A DNA stretch of 64,000 bases from an uncultured bacterium (GTDB lineage: Bacteria > Cyanobacteriota > Vampirovibrionia > Gastranaerophilales > Gastranaerophilaceae), in contig CAREDV010000002.1 of assembly GCA_948964545.1 (NCBI GenBank), positions 339,983 to 403,982 on the forward strand, given 5' to 3'. This document shows, piece by piece, positions 51,469 to 60,982 of this stretch (the stretch's first letter is position 1; the number at the start of each line of letters is the position of its first letter). The notes beneath the pieces are model-generated. The model saw only the letters and a list, made by a program, of their open reading frames with translations, searched no databases and was not told where the DNA came from. The position numbers and the translations under genes were made by a program.

Positions 51469-53844
51469 TTATATATCCAACCCTGTAAAAAGCTGTAAGG
51501 ACGTAACTTTTTTAAGTAAGGGACAGCTATCAATATTTTGGTGTTTTACAAAATCGATTGCTTCAGCGCGCGCAGTTTCAAGGATTTTTGCATCACGTAC
51601 TATATCTGAAATTATTAAATCTGGTAAACCGCTTTGCCGTGTGCCAAGGAATTCTCCTGGCCCTCGAAGCTGTAAATCTTTCTCGGCTATTACAAACCCG
51701 TCATTGGTTTCGGTCATTATGTTAAGACGTTCACGGGTTTCCTGTGATTTTGATGCTGTATGTAAAATGCAATATGATTGTAAATCGTTTCTGCCAACGC
51801 GCCCTCTCAGCTGATGTAATTGCGATAAACCGAAGCGTTCGGAGTTTTCAATAAGCATGACTGTGGCATTGGGAACATCTACTCCGACTTCTACAACGGT
51901 TGTTGAAACCAGAATGTCATATTTTTTTGCTTTAAAATCTGCCATGACCTGTTCTTTTTCATCATTTTTAAGTTTACCGTGTAAAAGTCCAATTTTAAAT
52001 TGAGGGAAAACTTCTGTCTGCAATCGTTCTGCTTCAATTGTTGCAGCTTTTGCAGATAAAGTTTCACTTTCCTCAATTAATGGGTAAACGACGTACGCTT
52101 GTCTGCCTGCTTCAATTTCACGCTGAATAAGTTCATAAACTCCTCTGTGTGAAGTTACAAGTGATGTTTTAATCGGTTTTCTGCCCTTTGGTAATTCATC
52201 AATAATCGTTAAATCCAAATCGCCATGCACAGTTAATGCAAGTGTTCTTGGAATTGGTGTCGCAGTCATGGTTAACATTTGCGGATTTTGGGATTTTTTC
52301 TTTAAAACATTCCGCTGGCGAACTCCAAACCTATGTTGTTCGTCGACAACGATTGCGCCGAGATTATTAAAATCAACATCTTCCTGAATAAGTGCATGTG
52401 TGCCGACTGCAATATTCATCTGTCCGTTTCGCAGATCTGTCCTGAATTTTTCACGAACCCGTTTCCCTTGACTTCCTAAAAATAGCCCAACACTCAAACC
52501 CATAGGAGTAAGCCATTTTTGCAGATTATTATAATGCTGCTGTGCAAGAATTTCTGTTGGTGCCATAATTGCGCCCTGATATCCATTTTCTACGCCTGCA
52601 AGAAGCATAATTGTTGCAACAACGGTTTTTCCGCTTCCGACATCTCCCTGCAGAAGCCGTGCCATTGGAACATCTGAGTTTAAATCGTTTAATATTTCAT
52701 TAACTGCCCGTTTTTGCCCGCCTGTCAGTTCAAACGGCAAATTGTCAATAAACTGTCTCACAAGTCCTTTTTCTTGGATTTTCAGTGCGAGTGCCGAATG
52801 ATTTCCTGCATTTTGTTCTCTTAATCGAACTAATTTTAACTGAATTAAGAAAAGTTCTTCAAATATTAATGAATATCTTGCCTGTTCTAAAAGTTCCATG
52901 CTTTCAGGAAAATGTATTTGTTCAACAGCTGTTTTTTTGTCTAAAATTTTATATTTTTCACGAATAAAATCAGGTAAAACATTTTCAATTTCATTTTTAT
53001 ACATTTGAATAGCATTGAAAATTGCGCGTCTGAGAACTTTTATGCTTAAATCTTCGCAAACCTGATAAATTGGAACAATTCTTGCAATATTGAGATTTGA
53101 GTTTTTATCTTCGAGAAATTCTCCGGTCATAATTGAGTATGTTGGTTTATCAAAGGTTAATTTTTTGTCAAAATTGTTAAGTTTAACCGTACCCGAAAGC
53201 ATTATGCCTGCGTTTTGTGGAAATTGAGCTTTTACTCTTTCAAGCATAAAACGGTTTGATTTTGCCTGAAAAAAACTTAAATCAAGCCGTCCGCTTTCAT
53301 CTGCTACTGAAACTTTTACCACAGAAAGTTTATTCTTTGTATTGAATGCGGAAACTGATTTTATATATCCGAATACTGTTGTGTTTTCGCCTTCTTTCAA
53401 ATCGCGTATGAGTGTTCTTGAGGAGTAATCAATATGTTTTTTGGGGAAATACATAATTAAATCTTGCGCTGTATAAATCCCAAGTTTATTTAGTTTATAG
53501 GCAATTTTTGGCCCGACCCCTTTCATATACATAACGTCAGTGTCTTTTGCAGGTTTGTGTTCACCTTGCTGAACTTCCTTTTGCGGTGCGGTTTCTGATT
53601 TTAAAACTTTAATAAGTCTGTCAATGCTTTTCCTGCGTTCATTTACACCTGCAAACGGGTAGTGCTCAAAGGCTTCTACTAAAACTGCCCATTTAGGATT
53701 TTTCTTTGAAAGTTTATAGTATTTTTTAGCTTCGTTCGTTATAAATTTTGAAAAAGGCTGCGTTTTGCCGTGAATATCTATATATTTATATTGAATTTCG
53801 ATTTCTATAGCTTTTTTAAGCTGGTCAATATTATCAATCATCAT
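51469..53844 (-). CDS. recG: ATP-dependent DNA helicase RecG, long form
   Basis: The 791-residue protein has an N-terminal extension of about 100 residues, then the wedge domain (GVGPKIAYKLNKLGIYTAQDLIMYFPKKHIDY). The helicase core has QGDVGSGKTVVA (Walker A), DEQHRFGVRQR, MTATPIPRTLAL, VSTTVVEVGVDVPNA and QLRGRVGR. RecG reverses stalled forks. E. coli RecG has 693 residues; a similar N-terminal extension is known from cyanobacterial RecG, which agrees with the lineage. Its stop lies directly next to an HLR1 site. Confidence 0.95.
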   Translation of the reverse strand: MMIDNIDQLKKAIEIEIQYKYIDIHGKTQPFSKFITNEAKKYYKLSKKNPKWAVLVEAFEHYPFAGVNERRKSIDRLIKVLKSETAPQKEVQQGEHKPAKDTDVMYMKGVGPKIAYKLNKLGIYTAQDLIMYFPKKHIDYSSRTLIRDLKEGENTTVFGYIKSVSAFNTKNKLSVVKVSVADESGRLDLSFFQAKSNRFMLERVKAQFPQNAGIMLSGTVKLNNFDKKLTFDKPTYSIMTGEFLEDKNSNLNIARIVPIYQVCEDLSIKVLRRAIFNAIQMYKNEIENVLPDFIREKYKILDKKTAVEQIHFPESMELLEQARYSLIFEELFLIQLKLVRLREQNAGNHSALALKIQEKGLVRQFIDNLPFELTGGQKRAVNEILNDLNSDVPMARLLQGDVGSGKTVVATIMLLAGVENGYQGAIMAPTEILAQQHYNNLQKWLTPMGLSVGLFLGSQGKRVREKFRTDLRNGQMNIAVGTHALIQEDVDFNNLGAIVVDEQHRFGVRQRNVLKKKSQNPQMLTMTATPIPRTLALTVHGDLDLTIIDELPKGRKPIKTSLVTSHRGVYELIQREIEAGRQAYVVYPLIEESETLSAKAATIEAERLQTEVFPQFKIGLLHGKLKNDEKEQVMADFKAKKYDILVSTTVVEVGVDVPNATVMLIENSERFGLSQLHQLRGRVGRNDLQSYCILHTASKSQETRERLNIMTETNDGFVIAEKDLQLRGPGEFLGTRQSGLPDLIISDIVRDAKILETARAEAIDFVKHQNIDSCPLLKKVTSLQLFTGLDI

Positions 53845-53884
53845 TTTTTACCATTTAGAATAGTTAAATAGGCTTATTATCAAT

Positions 53885-55831
53885 TTATTTATCTGTTAAT
53901 CCAAGAACTTCATAAATATCCATTTTTTTAGCTTTACCGCGGATTGTAACATCTGCAATTCTAATTACATTCACTACATCGCTAACGTATGTATAAGTGG
54001 AACTGCTTATTAATAAATTGGTTTTGTAAACTTTATTATAGCTTTCTATTCTGCTTGCAAGATTTACCATATCCCCAATAACAGTGTATTCAAGGCGTTT
54101 TTCAGAACCTATGTTTCCGACAAAGGCTTCACCAGTGTTAATACCAATTCCAATTTCAATTTTAGGTTTACCCTCAAATAGCCATTTCTCTTGTAGTTCT
54201 TCAACTTTTTTAAGCATTGCGCAAGCGCATTTTACCGCATTTTGCGGATGGTTAATATCTTGAATTGGCTCTCCGAAAATTGCCATAACAGCATCGCCGA
54301 TAAATTTATTAATTACGCCATTGTATTTGGTTATTATCGGTTCAATTTCTGAAAAATATTCATTTAATATAACCGAAACTTCTTCTGCTGTCATTTTTTC
54401 AGACATGCTTGTAAATCCTCTGATATCTGCAAATAATACAGTAACATTTGCTTTTTTACCGCCGAGTTTTATATCATCAATATTTTGAACAACATTTTTC
54501 ATAATATCTTGAGAAAGATATTTACCCATTGCATTTTTTATTTTTTCCTTATTTTTACCCTCAAGAATAAACCTGTACGAGTAGCCAAAAATCATTGTGC
54601 TTAATTGAACTGCAAGCGGAGTTATAACAAGCGGAATGATATTATGATGAAAAGCAAAAATGCACAGTACAAAATATACTATTGCTGAAAATATTAATGT
54701 AATAAGTGATGGCAGAAATGCCATATTTAATATAATAACAAAGGTTAAAGTACTAAGTAATATTATTATTAAAATATTTTGTAAAAAAGTAAGTGGTGTT
54801 ACAAAGTTATTATGTAAAAAGTTATCCAGGATAGTTGCCTGTATATCAGCACCAGGGTGATTTGTAGAAATAGGTGTTTTTAAGTCATCTTCAAGCCCCA
54901 GTGCATTTGCACCTATAATTATTATTTTATCGTTAAAAACTGATGGCTCAATAATAGGCTTTTGACCTTTTTTAATTTGACGATATGAATTTATTATATC
55001 AATAGCAGACCAATTATTATGTGAGTATTCTGAATTTTCTAGAGTTGTATAGTATTTAATATTATGCTTAATATCTCCTCTGCTTGTGAAGATTGGTATT
55101 TTTAGATTAGTCTTATCAACTATAATATGCTTATTTGTCAAAGTGATTTTATTGGTATCATTAGCTCTTAAATAAGCCATGAGTGCAAGCGACGGATAAT
55201 ATTTTCCTTTGTAGTTTATTAAATCAGTAGATGTCCTTAAAACACCGTCAAAAGGATTTGGTGACAGGTTGACCGAGCCAAAATATTTTTGTACGTTTGT
55301 ATATTCTTCAGGCGGAATTGATAAACTATTATAGTTGCCTTGTGAATTTTTACTTTGTAAATTATTTACTTCTATGGAAAATTTTTCTGCAAACTTAGAG
55401 TCGAAGCTGTTTCCTATATTTTTGTCTTTATATGCGGCATTAAGTGCCATATAGCCGCTTATAAAATTATCTGATTCTTTTATCTTATTGAAAAAAAACT
55501 CATCAGATGAGGCAGGACGTTCTTTATCAAGGGTTTTTAATACAAAGTCAAAAACAATAATTTTTGCATTTGTATATTTATTAAAATAATCAATCATTTC
55601 TCCATACAGCGAACGCGGCCAAGGCCATCTGTATGAATCTAAAGACTTGTTATCAATAATAACCAATGAAATATCTTTTGAACCCTCAACGGTGGCTGAT
55701 GATGAATTTACAATTGTATCAAAAATCGGATTTTCCCAGAAGTTTAATGATACAAATGCTATTACAAGCACCAAAAATATATGTAATAATACTGATTTAA
55801 AAAAGAAAGCTTTTCCCTTAAATATTTTCAT
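53885..55831 (-). CDS. CHASE2-domain class III adenylate/guanylate cyclase
   Basis: 648 residues: one membrane helix (about 12-32), a periplasmic CHASE2 sensor domain (SLVIIDNKSLDSYRWPWPRSLYGEMI ... about 330), three membrane helices (about 345-430) and a class III cyclase domain. The cyclase has metal aspartates in FADIRGFT and FIGDAVMAIFG and GEAFVGNIGSEKRLEYTVIGDMVNLASR. It should make cAMP or cGMP in response to an external cue. This architecture is common in cyanobacteria. GGGATATG precedes the ATG. It is divergent from eda. Confidence 0.92.
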   Translation of the reverse strand: MKIFKGKAFFFKSVLLHIFLVLVIAFVSLNFWENPIFDTIVNSSSATVEGSKDISLVIIDNKSLDSYRWPWPRSLYGEMIDYFNKYTNAKIIVFDFVLKTLDKERPASSDEFFFNKIKESDNFISGYMALNAAYKDKNIGNSFDSKFAEKFSIEVNNLQSKNSQGNYNSLSIPPEEYTNVQKYFGSVNLSPNPFDGVLRTSTDLINYKGKYYPSLALMAYLRANDTNKITLTNKHIIVDKTNLKIPIFTSRGDIKHNIKYYTTLENSEYSHNNWSAIDIINSYRQIKKGQKPIIEPSVFNDKIIIIGANALGLEDDLKTPISTNHPGADIQATILDNFLHNNFVTPLTFLQNILIIILLSTLTFVIILNMAFLPSLITLIFSAIVYFVLCIFAFHHNIIPLVITPLAVQLSTMIFGYSYRFILEGKNKEKIKNAMGKYLSQDIMKNVVQNIDDIKLGGKKANVTVLFADIRGFTSMSEKMTAEEVSVILNEYFSEIEPIITKYNGVINKFIGDAVMAIFGEPIQDINHPQNAVKCACAMLKKVEELQEKWLFEGKPKIEIGIGINTGEAFVGNIGSEKRLEYTVIGDMVNLASRIESYNKVYKTNLLISSSTYTYVSDVVNVIRIADVTIRGKAKKMDIYEVLGLTDK

Positions 55832-55885
55832 CTTTTCATATCCCTTTATTTTATGATATAATAAATTTTGAAAAAAGGATAGTAT

Positions 55886-56494
55886 ATGAGCGAAAATTTA
55901 ATACAACTTTTAGCAGAGGAGAAAATTTTTCCTATTATAAGAAGTAAAGAACCAAACAAAGCAATAGATATTGCTAAAGCTTTAATTGACGGCGGTATAA
56001 AAGTTTTAGAGATTAATGTTGAAAATCCTAAAGTATTTAAAGCAATTGAAGAAGTTTCAAAATATGCTAATGTTTGCGCAGGCGGTATAATTACCTCAAT
56101 GCAGGCAGATGCTTCGATTTTGTCGGGTGCAAAAATTCTTTCATCTCCGATTTTTTCTATGAATTTATTGAAACTGTCCAAAGATAAACGAATTCCGTTT
56201 ATTGCAGGAACTACTACTGCTAATGAAGCATATAGTGCTTGGAAAGCTCGTATTCCTCTTATAAAAGTTTATCCGATTACAGCAATGGGCGGGGCAATGT
56301 ATGTTGAAGATTTATTGCGGCCTATGCCGTTTTTAAATATAATGCCTTTGGGTAATGTTAAACTTGATGAAGTAAAGTCATATATAGATGCAGGTGCAAA
56401 AGTAGTCGGCGTTGGCAGAGATTTGTATGATGGATACTCTTATTCTGAGATAACTAAGAGAGCTCAAAAGGTAATCCGAGAATTGAAGGGTTAA
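55886..56494 (+). CDS. eda: KDPG/KHG aldolase
   Basis: The 202-residue protein has IFPIIRSKEP with the active-site Arg, GIKVLEINVENP with the catalytic Glu, and IKVYPITAMGG with the Schiff-base lysine. Eda cleaves 2-keto-3-deoxy-6-phosphogluconate to pyruvate and glyceraldehyde-3-phosphate. The ribosome site AAAGGA precedes ATG. kdgK follows with a 1-nt gap, giving the last two steps of ketodeoxygluconate (uronate) breakdown. Confidence 0.9.
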   Translation: MSENLIQLLAEEKIFPIIRSKEPNKAIDIAKALIDGGIKVLEINVENPKVFKAIEEVSKYANVCAGGIITSMQADASILSGAKILSSPIFSMNLLKLSKDKRIPFIAGTTTANEAYSAWKARIPLIKVYPITAMGGAMYVEDLLRPMPFLNIMPLGNVKLDEVKSYIDAGAKVVGVGRDLYDGYSYSEITKRAQKVIRELKG

Positions 56495-56495
56495 T

Positions 56496-57440
56496 ATGGA
56501 CGAAAAATTAGACATAGTAGCAATTGGTGAAAGTTTGGTTGAATTATCAACTAATGCTAAAATGGCATCAGCAGGCTGTTTGTCTAAGTATTACGGCGGA
56601 GACGCTTTGGCGGCAGCTGTTGGTGCTCTTAGGATGGGGTCAAAGGTTGGTTTTATCACTCGTGTAGGAAATGATCCTTTTAAAGATTTTCTTATAGATG
56701 GATGGCAAAATGAAGGATTGGATATTTCCCAAGTTAAACTTTCTAATGAAGCTAACGGGATGTATATTATTGCTCGTCCCTCTTTGAATGAAAAAGAGAT
56801 TGTTTATTACAGAAAGAAAATTGCGCCTTCTAAACTGTCGATTGACGATATTGATGCAGAATATATTAAAAATTCAAGTATTATTTATGCATCAGGAATT
56901 ACTCAGTCGCTTTCAGCTTCTGCAAATGAAGCCGTTGAGTATGCTTTTAAAACAGCTAAAGAAAATGGTATTTTGACGGCTTATGATCCAAACTATTATT
57001 CAGCAATTACAACTCCAGATGAAGCAAAAGAAAATTTTGCCAGACTGAGTGAATATGTTGATATATTATTTATGAATACTAAACATGATGCTATTAATAT
57101 TCTAGAAATTGATTCTCCAGAAAATGTTATTAAAAAATTATGGGATATGGGGATTCAGACAATTGTTTTAAAATCAAGTGATAAATTGGGATATTATACG
57201 GGTTATAATGGTAATATTGTATTTACCGAATTTTATACAACTGATTATATTGATACAACATGTTCAGGTGATGCGTTTAATGGTGGTTTTTTGCATGCTC
57301 TGACACATGGATTTACTCATTTTGAGGCAGTAAAATTTGCGTCTATTGTTGCAGGTTTGCAGGCTAAAGGTATCGGTGCTATAAAATCTATTCCTTATAA
57401 AGATGAAGTTTATTCAATATATAGAGGAAACAATGGTTAA
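56496..57440 (+). CDS. kdgK: PfkB-family kinase, probable 2-keto-3-deoxygluconate kinase
   Basis: 314 residues of the ribokinase family. They have IVAIGESLVEL at the start, KYYGGDALAAAVGALRMG, FITRVGNDPF and the C-terminal signature DTTCSGDAFNGGFLHAL with the catalytic Asp. Substrate assignment rests on the adjacent eda: KDG kinase makes the KDPG that Eda splits. The start of csaB overlaps its end. Confidence 0.82.
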   Translation: MDEKLDIVAIGESLVELSTNAKMASAGCLSKYYGGDALAAAVGALRMGSKVGFITRVGNDPFKDFLIDGWQNEGLDISQVKLSNEANGMYIIARPSLNEKEIVYYRKKIAPSKLSIDDIDAEYIKNSSIIYASGITQSLSASANEAVEYAFKTAKENGILTAYDPNYYSAITTPDEAKENFARLSEYVDILFMNTKHDAINILEIDSPENVIKKLWDMGIQTIVLKSSDKLGYYTGYNGNIVFTEFYTTDYIDTTCSGDAFNGGFLHALTHGFTHFEAVKFASIVAGLQAKGIGAIKSIPYKDEVYSIYRGNNG

Positions 57441-58425
57441 GGTTTGTGTATCGGGCTATTACGGGTTTAAAAACTTTGGCGATGAAGCTATATTGTCGGT
57501 TTTGACAAAACATTTGAAAGATGCGGATGTAACTGTTTTTTCAAGTGACCCGCAATTTACTGAAGAAATATACGGTGTTAAGTCTGTAAGAAGTTTTGAT
57601 TTGAGAAAAGTTATCGAAACTATTAAAAATACAGATGTTCTGATTTCTGGCGGCGGAAGTCTTTTGCAGGATGTGACAAGTTTAAAAAGCCTTGTATATT
57701 ACTCTTTAATTATTGCACTTGGTCTGTTGTTTAATAAAAAAGTTATTATTTTTGCACAAGGGATTGGCCCGATAAACAATAAATTTGCACAAATTATTGT
57801 TAAAAATCTTTTAAAACAATGTCAGCTTGTGACTGTTAGGGACGAAAACAGCCTAAAACTTCTTGAAAACTGGGGAATTGATGCAAGATTAGTATGCGAT
57901 CCAATTTATTCTCTAGATATCGAGCGTTTGGAAACTCAAAATACTGTCGGGATTCAGCTTAGAGAGTTTAAAACTGTGAATTACAACCTGCTTCAAAAAC
58001 TTGCAATGTTTGTTTCTGCTAAATTTAGTGATAAAAAAGTTGAGATATTTTCACTTCAAGAGGCGCAGGATTTAGAATTGTGTAAGAAATTTGAGAAAAT
58101 ACTGCATTCAATTAATTCTGAAATAAAAACAGAAATTGTTACAGATAATATAATTGAACGTATTTCAATGCTTGAATACTTAATTGCAATGCGATTTCAT
58201 GCAATTTTGTGTGCGCTTAAATGCGGTGTAAAAACATGTGCAGTTAATTATGATATTAAGGTTGAAAAACTAGCTCAGGATGCACAATTGCCTCTACTTT
58301 CCATGGATGCACATGAAAATTTGGAACAAATTTATGATAAATTACAAAACATCAACAATGATGAGTTGTCGAGGTTTGCCAATTCTAAATTTTTTGACTG
58401 GACTGAATTTGATAAATTATTCTGA
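57433..58425 (+). CDS. csaB: Polysaccharide pyruvyl transferase CsaB
   Basis: The 330-residue product from ATG 57433 (AGAGGA upstream, inside the end of kdgK) has VCVSGYYGFKNFGDEAIL, LISGGGSLLQD, IIFAQGIGPI, VRDENSLKLL and AMRFHAILCAL, the CsaB pattern. It adds pyruvate ketals to cell-wall or surface polysaccharides; in other bacteria such groups hold SLH-domain proteins. Its last 9 bp overlap the convergent EF-hand gene. Confidence 0.88.
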   Translation: MVKVCVSGYYGFKNFGDEAILSVLTKHLKDADVTVFSSDPQFTEEIYGVKSVRSFDLRKVIETIKNTDVLISGGGSLLQDVTSLKSLVYYSLIIALGLLFNKKVIIFAQGIGPINNKFAQIIVKNLLKQCQLVTVRDENSLKLLENWGIDARLVCDPIYSLDIERLETQNTVGIQLREFKTVNYNLLQKLAMFVSAKFSDKKVEIFSLQEAQDLELCKKFEKILHSINSEIKTEIVTDNIIERISMLEYLIAMRFHAILCALKCGVKTCAVNYDIKVEKLAQDAQLPLLSMDAHENLEQIYDKLQNINNDELSRFANSKFFDWTEFDKLF

Positions 58426-59484
58426 TTCAGGATTACCAAATAAACGTTTATAATTTTGCCAGTTAGTTTTTCCAAAACTGCCATTTGCTGAACTTAATTT
58501 AGCTTGTGCAGATTTATATTCCGAGGCTGTGATTTTTCCATCACCGCCTTTAGTACCTAGAGCTTTACCGCCTGCATCGTAGGTTGCCATTGTAGAAGTC
58601 ATTTCTTTCCAGTCAACCTTACCGCTTCGATTTAAATCCATTTGAGCAAATACAATTCTTAAAGAATTTCTAAGATTTGTTTCTTGCATTTCGTTCATTT
58701 CCTGGCCATTTTCTTCAAGTTCAGTTCTTGTTTTTTCGACTTCATGTTCAATAAATTCATCTTCACTTACATAACCATTTTCGTCTGTATCCATATGAGA
58801 TATGTATGATTTTGCAGTTGCGCTCAATTCGTTAATATATGAGGTTCTATTTTCTGAAAGTTTTGTCTCTGATAAAACTACTGCTTCAGCATCACTTTCA
58901 TTTTTTAATGCATCTGTGCCATTGTCAAATTCTTGCCCTTTTACTGTGTCAGTAACAACTATACCTCCCTCGTCCTCAAAATCATGACCAGGAGCTATAT
59001 TATCAAGCATTTCATCTGTTACTTCAAAATTATTATAAATACCATTATTCATTCCCGAATACATACCTTGTTGGCTTTCTAATTGTACTCTGAGCATTTG
59101 TCCCCATTGGTATGCCATGTTGTTACCCATTCCATTCATGCCGTTTAGCATTCCCATACCGCCATACATGTCCATGCCGCCATACATGTTGTTCATGCCA
59201 AACATATTCATTCCGCCACCCATCATACTGAACGGGCTGTTTCCAAACATGTTCATAGAGTTGCATCCAAACATATTCATACCGCCGCCAAAGCCGAATG
59301 AATTACATCCGCATCCGCCTCCGAATATACTTCCACTATGCTTCATGTCATGTATCATGTTTCCTGTCAAACCAACAGTAAAGGCAGCCATGCCGGTAGC
59401 AGCCATACCCTTTTGGATATTGCCGTTATTCCAGCCTGTTTTAAAGGCGCTGCCTATAGAACCCATGAATGTTCTGAATGACAT
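58417..59484 (-). CDS. Met/Gly/Asn-rich protein with EF-hand-like calcium sites
   Basis: 355 residues, no known family as a whole. The N-terminus is helical and not a standard signal peptide (MSFRTFMGSIGSAFKTGWNNG). A hydrophobic stretch and GGGCGCNSFGFGGG follow, then about 60 residues very rich in Met, Gly and Asn (MNMFG and MYGGMDM units). After a linker come EF-hand loops DTDENGYVSEDEF and DLNRSGKVDWKEM, plus a third looser one ending GDGKITASEY. The Cys/Gly and Met-rich N-terminus and shared promoter core link it to the 50048 and 51375 genes. Calcium binding is inferred; role unknown. Confidence 0.6.
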   Translation of the reverse strand: MSFRTFMGSIGSAFKTGWNNGNIQKGMAATGMAAFTVGLTGNMIHDMKHSGSIFGGGCGCNSFGFGGGMNMFGCNSMNMFGNSPFSMMGGGMNMFGMNNMYGGMDMYGGMGMLNGMNGMGNNMAYQWGQMLRVQLESQQGMYSGMNNGIYNNFEVTDEMLDNIAPGHDFEDEGGIVVTDTVKGQEFDNGTDALKNESDAEAVVLSETKLSENRTSYINELSATAKSYISHMDTDENGYVSEDEFIEHEVEKTRTELEENGQEMNEMQETNLRNSLRIVFAQMDLNRSGKVDWKEMTSTMATYDAGGKALGTKGGDGKITASEYKSAQAKLSSANGSFGKTNWQNYKRLFGNPESE

Positions 59485-59506
59485 AGTTATCCTTATTTGT
59501 ATACTC

Positions 59507-59575
59507 TATATATATAAAGTATTTAAAATATAAAGAATTGCAGAAATTTTAGATTTTGTTAATATTTTGTAATAA
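59507..59575 (-). promoter_or_regulatory. Promoter core of the EF-hand gene with degenerate HLR1
   Basis: The 13-mer TACTTTATATATA lies at 59521-59509, 25 nt before the ATG. Thirty-seven nt beyond it, the + strand reads GTTAATAT-TT-TGTAATAA, in register with the HLR1 sites of the other two genes but matching only 11 of 16 positions. Confidence 0.45.
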
Positions 59576-59576
59576 A

Positions 59577-59601
59577 AAAAGAACTCGTTAATGAGTTCTT
59601 T
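59577..59601 (-). terminator. Terminator of tRNA-Leu
   Basis: On the minus strand AAGAACTC and GAGTTCTT form a stem followed by a T run right after the tRNA. Confidence 0.85.
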
Positions 59602-59607
59602 TAAAAT

Positions 59608-59693
59608 TGCCCTGGGCCAGACTTGAACTGGCACTGGATTTAACTCCAACCGGATTTTAAGTCCGACGCGTCTACCGATTCCGCCACCAGGGC
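59608..59693 (-). tRNA. tRNA-Leu (TAA)
   Basis: A minus-strand class II cloverleaf with acceptor GCCCTGG/CCAGGGC, anticodon loop CTTAAAA (anticodon TAA), a long variable arm, T-arm GGTTCAAGTCC-like (AGTTCAAGTCT) and discriminator A. CCA is not encoded, unlike tRNA-His. Confidence 0.95.
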
Positions 59694-59744
59694 TCATTTG
59701 ATTTTCAACCTCTTTATAGTATCCCAAACTTGTTTAAATGTCAA

Positions 59745-60947
59745 CTATTTGAGAGGATAAAGCTCTAAATATTTTTCAAGTTCGTTAATTTTTGAACTTA
59801 AATTATTATTTATTTTTGAGAGTTCTGCTTTAATCAAATTTTCGTTATTAAGTTTTATTTTACCGAATAGCGGTGGATATTGTATGTTTGTAATGAATGT
59901 TTCTTTGAAATTTTTAATATCTTTCAAATCTCCTAAATCGATAACATCCTTGTAATTGCATAAATCCATAAATAAATCGCCTAATTGGATTTTTGCTTTT
60001 AAAATTTTATTTGCTTTAATGAATTTCTGTATTTTTATAAAATGTGAATATATTATTTCATAATGATTTTTTATTTTTGTTTTTTTTAATGGAAGCACAT
60101 TTTTGAAATATTCCATTGTCTGAGTATAGCCTGCTTGAATTAATTCGTTTCGTTTATTTTCATTGAGGTTAAAATCAACAACTACAGTTTTGCCAGTATT
60201 GAATACAATATAATCAAATTTATCTTTATTAGCATAAATATCCGTTACAAATGATGTTGACATAGAAGTCATGCAGCTGTATACGGCATTTGCATAGTCA
60301 ATCCCTGAAATATTGTTACTGTCATAATATCCTTCAAGACGTAATTCTAGAATTCTATCATTACTATTCATTAAGTTATTTGACAGTTTCCACATAGGCC
60401 AGCTTTTCTGCAAGTCGCCGTCTACAAGAAGCGTTTTATTATACTCTATTGGTTTCATCAAGCCTGGCATACAAGAAGAAATTCTTATTGCTGATGCGAT
60501 TTCGAAATCAGGAGTTTCAAATTTAGAAAATTCTTTGCATTCAAAATTTGATAAATTTGTTGTTATAATTATAAGATTTTTATCAATATCTTTGAATGTT
60601 ACAGCTCTGTTTTCGCCTTTTTTATATTTGTCCCCGTAATATTTTTTTTCAATAAGTTCTCTAAGCCATTCCAGAAAAACTTCCCCTTTACTTAAAGCAA
60701 AAAGCGGCCCTATACCTATTGCTATATCTTTAAAAAGTTCAAAATTTACTTTTGAAAATACCTGTTTGAGTTCATCTGATGTATATCCAACTGCTAAAAG
60801 GGATGCAAATATTGAACCCACAGAAGAACCAGCAAGAGTATCAGAATTAATTCCAAGCCTCTCAAAAGCTTTTATAGTGCCGATATATGCAACACCTCTA
60901 ATAGCTCCGCCTCCAAATAAACATGTATATTTCAAATTATTTTTCAT
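59745..60947 (-). CDS. Patatin-like phospholipase
   Basis: The 400-residue protein has the oxyanion glycine loop GGGAIRG at 12-18, the nucleophile elbow GSSVG with Ser42, and the catalytic Asp in VDGDLQ near 175. The C-terminal 130 residues are Lys/Asn/Ile-rich and helical, with no assigned domain. Patatins hydrolyse acyl esters of phospholipids; in pathogens some are exported toxins, in others they act in lipid turnover. No Sec signal. A strong promoter with no ribosome site suggests a leaderless mRNA. Confidence 0.85.
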   Translation of the reverse strand: MKNNLKYTCLFGGGAIRGVAYIGTIKAFERLGINSDTLAGSSVGSIFASLLAVGYTSDELKQVFSKVNFELFKDIAIGIGPLFALSKGEVFLEWLRELIEKKYYGDKYKKGENRAVTFKDIDKNLIIITTNLSNFECKEFSKFETPDFEIASAIRISSCMPGLMKPIEYNKTLLVDGDLQKSWPMWKLSNNLMNSNDRILELRLEGYYDSNNISGIDYANAVYSCMTSMSTSFVTDIYANKDKFDYIVFNTGKTVVVDFNLNENKRNELIQAGYTQTMEYFKNVLPLKKTKIKNHYEIIYSHFIKIQKFIKANKILKAKIQLGDLFMDLCNYKDVIDLGDLKDIKNFKETFITNIQYPPLFGKIKLNNENLIKAELSKINNNLSSKINELEKYLELYPLK

Positions 60948-60953
60948 ATCTTA

Positions 60954-60982
60954 ATTATACTACGATTAAAATTTTATGTCAG
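60954..60982 (-). promoter_or_regulatory. Promoter of the patatin gene (leaderless type)
   Basis: Minus strand: CTGACA, 17-bp spacer, TATAAT, ending six bases before the ATG. The -35 box lies inside the last codons of the upstream gene. Confidence 0.75.
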
